Positions 5,067-6,964 of a DNA stretch of 6,964 bases are shown here, in pieces. Every line of letters begins with the position of its first letter. Positions within the stretch are counted from its first letter, which is position 1. This DNA is from UMGS1851 sp900555605 (GTDB lineage Bacteria > Bacillota > Clostridia > UBA1212 > UBA1255): the NCBI GenBank assembly GCA_902472555.1, contig CABROF010000115.1, forward strand, positions 1 through 6,964. Direction: 5' to 3'. The position numbers were made by a program, and so were the translations under genes. The notes beneath the pieces are model-generated. The model had not been told where the DNA came from. It worked only from the letters and a program-made list of their open reading frames with translations, and did no database searches.

Positions 5067-5911
5067 TAGAAGCCTTTTTCCAGACAAAGTTTTGCCCGCT
5101 CTGCATTTTTCCCGCCGGCAGCAATGGTATGTTCAATAAAACCATCGTGTCTTTTCAAAAATTCCCGTACCGCGCGGTCCGGATCCGCCGTATACGCCTG
5201 AAGCAGCTGCAGCTGGCCTTTGTCGATCCGTTTCTGTGCAAAAGCCTTCTCAAATAAATGATCGTCAATTCCGATCATGGCATGTGCTTCTACCCCAAGG
5301 TGCCGCAGAAGCGCCATTCCGCCCTGCTGACGGTCCACCACGACAAAGGTCTGCACCAAACGGCCGCGCAGCGCGTGAATTGCCGGAATCCAGGCACGCT
5401 CATAGCTGGAGGCTTCTGTAATAAGGTCCGCGATATGCAGACATCTGCCGCCGTCTAAATCCGTCACAGTCTCCGCGCCGGCGCCGAACCCTTCCACAGC
5501 ACGCAGATCCTTAAAAATAGATAAATGCGGCTTTTTCAGCAGTCTGGCACATTGTACGGAAAAAAACCAATCCCGCCGCTCTCCGCCGGAAATGTAATCA
5601 ATTTTTGACAGATCCACCGTTCGGCTGATTATATCGGCCATACCGTCGCACAGCTCTCTGTATACCGGTTCAGATAAATATTGATCTGTCGTCTCTACCA
5701 GAAGCATTGCCGTCAGCGCCGCGGGATCCTGCTTCTCCTCATCTATTTTACCCAAAAGGGCCTGCGCTGATTCGGCTCCGCCGTACAGATAATGCGTATT
5801 AATATAAAACGGCCCCATTTTACCGGAGGTATACCAAAAAGGCTGATCCTCCGGAGATACCTTCAGTGCCTCTGTCTGAAACAGCAATGTTGTTAAGCGA
5901 TTCTGATCCAT
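5060..5911 (-). CDS. pyrE: Orotate phosphoribosyltransferase, long divergent form (PyrE-like)
   Basis: This 283-residue protein is predicted to convert orotate and PRPP to OMP in UMP synthesis. It is longer than the usual 200-230-residue PyrE. Visible landmarks are an N-terminal FWYTSGKMGPFYINTH (25-40), DYISGGERRDWFFS (105-118) where PRTases have their substrate loop, PHLSIFKD (128-135), LHIADLITEASS (158-169) at the PRPP-loop position, and VVVDRQQGG (190-198), which resembles the VxxDRxExG strand of PyrE. The PRPP loop is atypical, with A-D-L-I-T-E-A-S-S in place of the usual (E/D)D-V-x-T-T/A-G-x-S. I recall similar proteins beside pyrD in other Clostridia, so this looks like a lineage form rather than a decayed copy. 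GGGAG (complement of 5921-5925) lies nine bases before the ATG at 5911; the frame is open to 5992 but upstream starts overlap pyrD. It follows pyrD by 20 bases and ends in a terminator. Confidence 0.75.
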   Translation of the reverse strand: MDQNRLTTLLFQTEALKVSPEDQPFWYTSGKMGPFYINTHYLYGGAESAQALLGKIDEEKQDPAALTAMLLVETTDQYLSEPVYRELCDGMADIISRTVDLSKIDYISGGERRDWFFSVQCARLLKKPHLSIFKDLRAVEGFGAGAETVTDLDGGRCLHIADLITEASSYERAWIPAIHALRGRLVQTFVVVDRQQGGMALLRHLGVEAHAMIGIDDHLFEKAFAQKRIDKGQLQLLQAYTADPDRAVREFLKRHDGFIEHTIAAGGKNAERAKLCLEKGFYR

Positions 5912-5931
5912 ATATGCCCGCTCCCTTTTTG

Positions 5932-6873
5932 TCAATTTGCTTCCGTCTGCAGCGCCCCCGTAAGCGCGCTGACATCGTTGATTCCCATACATTTCAGATA
6001 ACTGCGCAATTCCTCTGCCACATGCACGCAGGCAGCGGGATTTGTAAAATTTGCGGTGCCTACCATCACGGCAGAAGCGCCTGCCAGCATGAATTCCGCT
6101 GCATCCGCGCCGGACTCGATTCCGCCCATGCCGATGATCGGCAGATTCACGGCTCGGAAAACCTCATATACCATGCGCACTGCCACGGGCTTCACCGCCG
6201 GACCGGACAAGCCGCCGGTAATATTGGCCAGAACGGGCCGCTGCCGATAAATATCGATCGCCATGCCCAGCAACGTATTGATCAGAGAAAGGCCGTCAGC
6301 ACCGCCGTCGGCAGCGGCACGGGCCATCTCCGTAATAGATGTCACATTGGGGGTCAGCTTAACGAACAGCGGTTTTGAAAATCGCCGTTTTACGGAAGCT
6401 ACAAGATCCCGCAGAATAACAGCCGACGAACCGAAGGCAGCGCATCCCGCTTTTACATTGGGACAGGATACATTGAGCTCCATGGCATCGATATCGGCCT
6501 CCTCCAGAATTTCCGCCATTTCTTCATATTCTTCTATGGTTCCGCCGGCAACATTGGCAATAATCCGGATATCATACTGCCGCAGAAACGGAATTTCTTC
6601 CCGGATGAATGCGTGCACACCGGGATTCTGCAGTCCTACGCTGTTCAGAACGCCTCCCGGCGTTTCCGCAATCCGCGGCGGCGGATTGCCGGCCCGGGGA
6701 TGCAGTGTAAGCCCCTTTACAGAAATGCCGCCGATCCTATTCAAATCCACATATTTTCCGTATTCTCTCCCGAAGCCAAATGTACCTGAAGCCGCGATAA
6801 CAGGCGTCCGCAGCGTCAATCCCGCAAGATGAACGGAAAGATTCACATCCTCTTCCTTCCTGTTTTCTTTCAT
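5932..6873 (-). CDS. pyrD: Dihydroorotate dehydrogenase, class 1B catalytic subunit
   Basis: This 313-residue FMN enzyme oxidises dihydroorotate to orotate, the fourth step of pyrimidine synthesis, in the cytosol. Class 1B enzymes pair with PyrK and use NAD+. Motifs in order are ASGTFGFG (28-35), K53 in SVKGLTL, NSVGLQNPG (77-85), IANVAGG (105-111), ELNVSCPNVK (132-141) with C137 as the catalytic base typical of class 1 rather than the serine of class 2, KLTPNVTS (172-179), GGLSGPAVKP (220-229), GMGGI (248-252) and GTANFTNP (272-279) for the phosphate of FMN. No membrane-binding extension is present. The ATG at 6873 overlaps the upstream stop as ATGA, suggesting translational coupling. An in-frame GTG at 6846, just after the purine-rich AGGAAGGAAGAGG, would fit the usual N-terminus of relatives and is a real alternative. 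pyrE follows after 20 bases. Confidence 0.92.
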   Translation of the reverse strand: MKENRKEEDVNLSVHLAGLTLRTPVIAASGTFGFGREYGKYVDLNRIGGISVKGLTLHPRAGNPPPRIAETPGGVLNSVGLQNPGVHAFIREEIPFLRQYDIRIIANVAGGTIEEYEEMAEILEEADIDAMELNVSCPNVKAGCAAFGSSAVILRDLVASVKRRFSKPLFVKLTPNVTSITEMARAAADGGADGLSLINTLLGMAIDIYRQRPVLANITGGLSGPAVKPVAVRMVYEVFRAVNLPIIGMGGIESGADAAEFMLAGASAVMVGTANFTNPAACVHVAEELRSYLKCMGINDVSALTGALQTEAN

Positions 6874-6964
6874 CCGCCCATCGCCTTCCCTTCTGCAGCT
6901 TTCTCTATGCGCACGCTGTCAGTTCCGTGCGGCGACAGGAGCGACAGCGTGCCAAACACCGGGC
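6870..6964 (-). CDS. pyrK: Probable PyrK (dihydroorotate dehydrogenase electron-transfer subunit), C-terminal fragment
   Basis: Only the last 30 codons are present, with the TGA at 6872-6870 overlapping the pyrD start as ATGA. The readable peptide begins PVFGTLSLLSPHG and ends EGKAMGG. PyrK proteins end shortly after their 2Fe-2S cysteines with a C-(K/R)-D-G-P-V-F motif, so the leading P-V-F, with GC as the last two bases of a possible Gly codon, fits this end. About 27 residues follow P-V-F, which is longer than I expect. PyrK would carry FAD and the iron-sulfur cluster and pass electrons from PyrD to NAD+. The call rests on P-V-F, the frame, the overlap and the operon position; the diagnostic cysteines are outside the window. 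Confidence 0.55.
   Translation of the reverse strand, partial: PVFGTLSLLSPHGTDSVRIEKAAEGKAMGG

Noticed and set aside
4936..5145. Short open frames on both strands over the pyrE-HMA gap
   Set aside because: They run from intergenic repeat and terminator sequence into the end of pyrE in a different frame, with no domain features.
6263..6832. A 189-codon open frame on the plus strand
   Set aside because: It is antisense to pyrD, whose motifs are unmistakable. The plus-strand product is Ser/Ala/Pro/Arg-rich and matches nothing recognisable.
1..6964. tRNA, rRNA, CRISPR array, insertion sequence, prophage or defence system
   Set aside because: I saw no cloverleaf-like segments, no spaced identical repeats, no terminal inverted repeats, and no transposase, integrase or nuclease motifs. 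CPBP proteins are sometimes labelled Abi, but nothing here supports a phage-defence role.

Overview
The window is a stretch of bacterial chromosome with every credible gene on the minus strand, so genes are read from right to left. Gene content points to an anaerobic Firmicute of the class Clostridia, most likely Lachnospiraceae-like. The pointers are a class 1B dihydroorotate dehydrogenase paired with PyrK, a divergent long-form PyrE, a TIGR04086/YrzE-type membrane protein, a stand-alone E2/CAT-fold protein, a stand-alone GlmU-like beta-helix protein and Gram-positive ribosome binding sites. The family calls are from memory of sequence patterns, not from a search.

Right part (6964 to about 5017): the 3' end of a pyrimidine operon. 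The last 30 codons of a probable pyrK overlap the start of pyrD (ATGA overlap). pyrD is followed after 20 bases by a 283-residue PyrE-type orotate phosphoribosyltransferase. A compound hairpin with a T-run closes the unit. Together these proteins would turn dihydroorotate into orotate and then OMP.

Middle (5016 to 4526): a solitary 69-residue heavy-metal-associated (CopZ-like) protein. Before it lies a leader with a perfect 12-bp tandem repeat and a possible five-codon leader ORF. Two successive hairpins with T-rich tails follow it.

Central operon (4525 to about 908): four genes that appear co-transcribed. They are a DUF368/PopT membrane protein (family implicated in recycling undecaprenyl phosphate), a left-handed beta-helix protein like the acetyltransferase half of GlmU, a stand-alone E2/chloramphenicol-acetyltransferase-fold protein lacking the catalytic histidine, and a CPBP intramembrane protease with all three active-site motifs. 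A branched hairpin and T-run follow. The set suggests a cell-envelope role, which is inference from content and order.

Left part (907 to 1): a four-helix TIGR04086-type membrane protein with its own hairpin, then the promoter, twin palindromic operators and first ~47 codons of a MarR-family regulator. The regulator gene runs into a 15-base C homopolymer at the window edge, probably a contig-end artefact. I saw no tRNA, rRNA, CRISPR array, insertion sequence or phage gene. No gene-free stretch exceeds about 200 bases. No clearly new system is evident; the best leads are the central operon, the two enzymes with altered active-site motifs, and the MarR operator.
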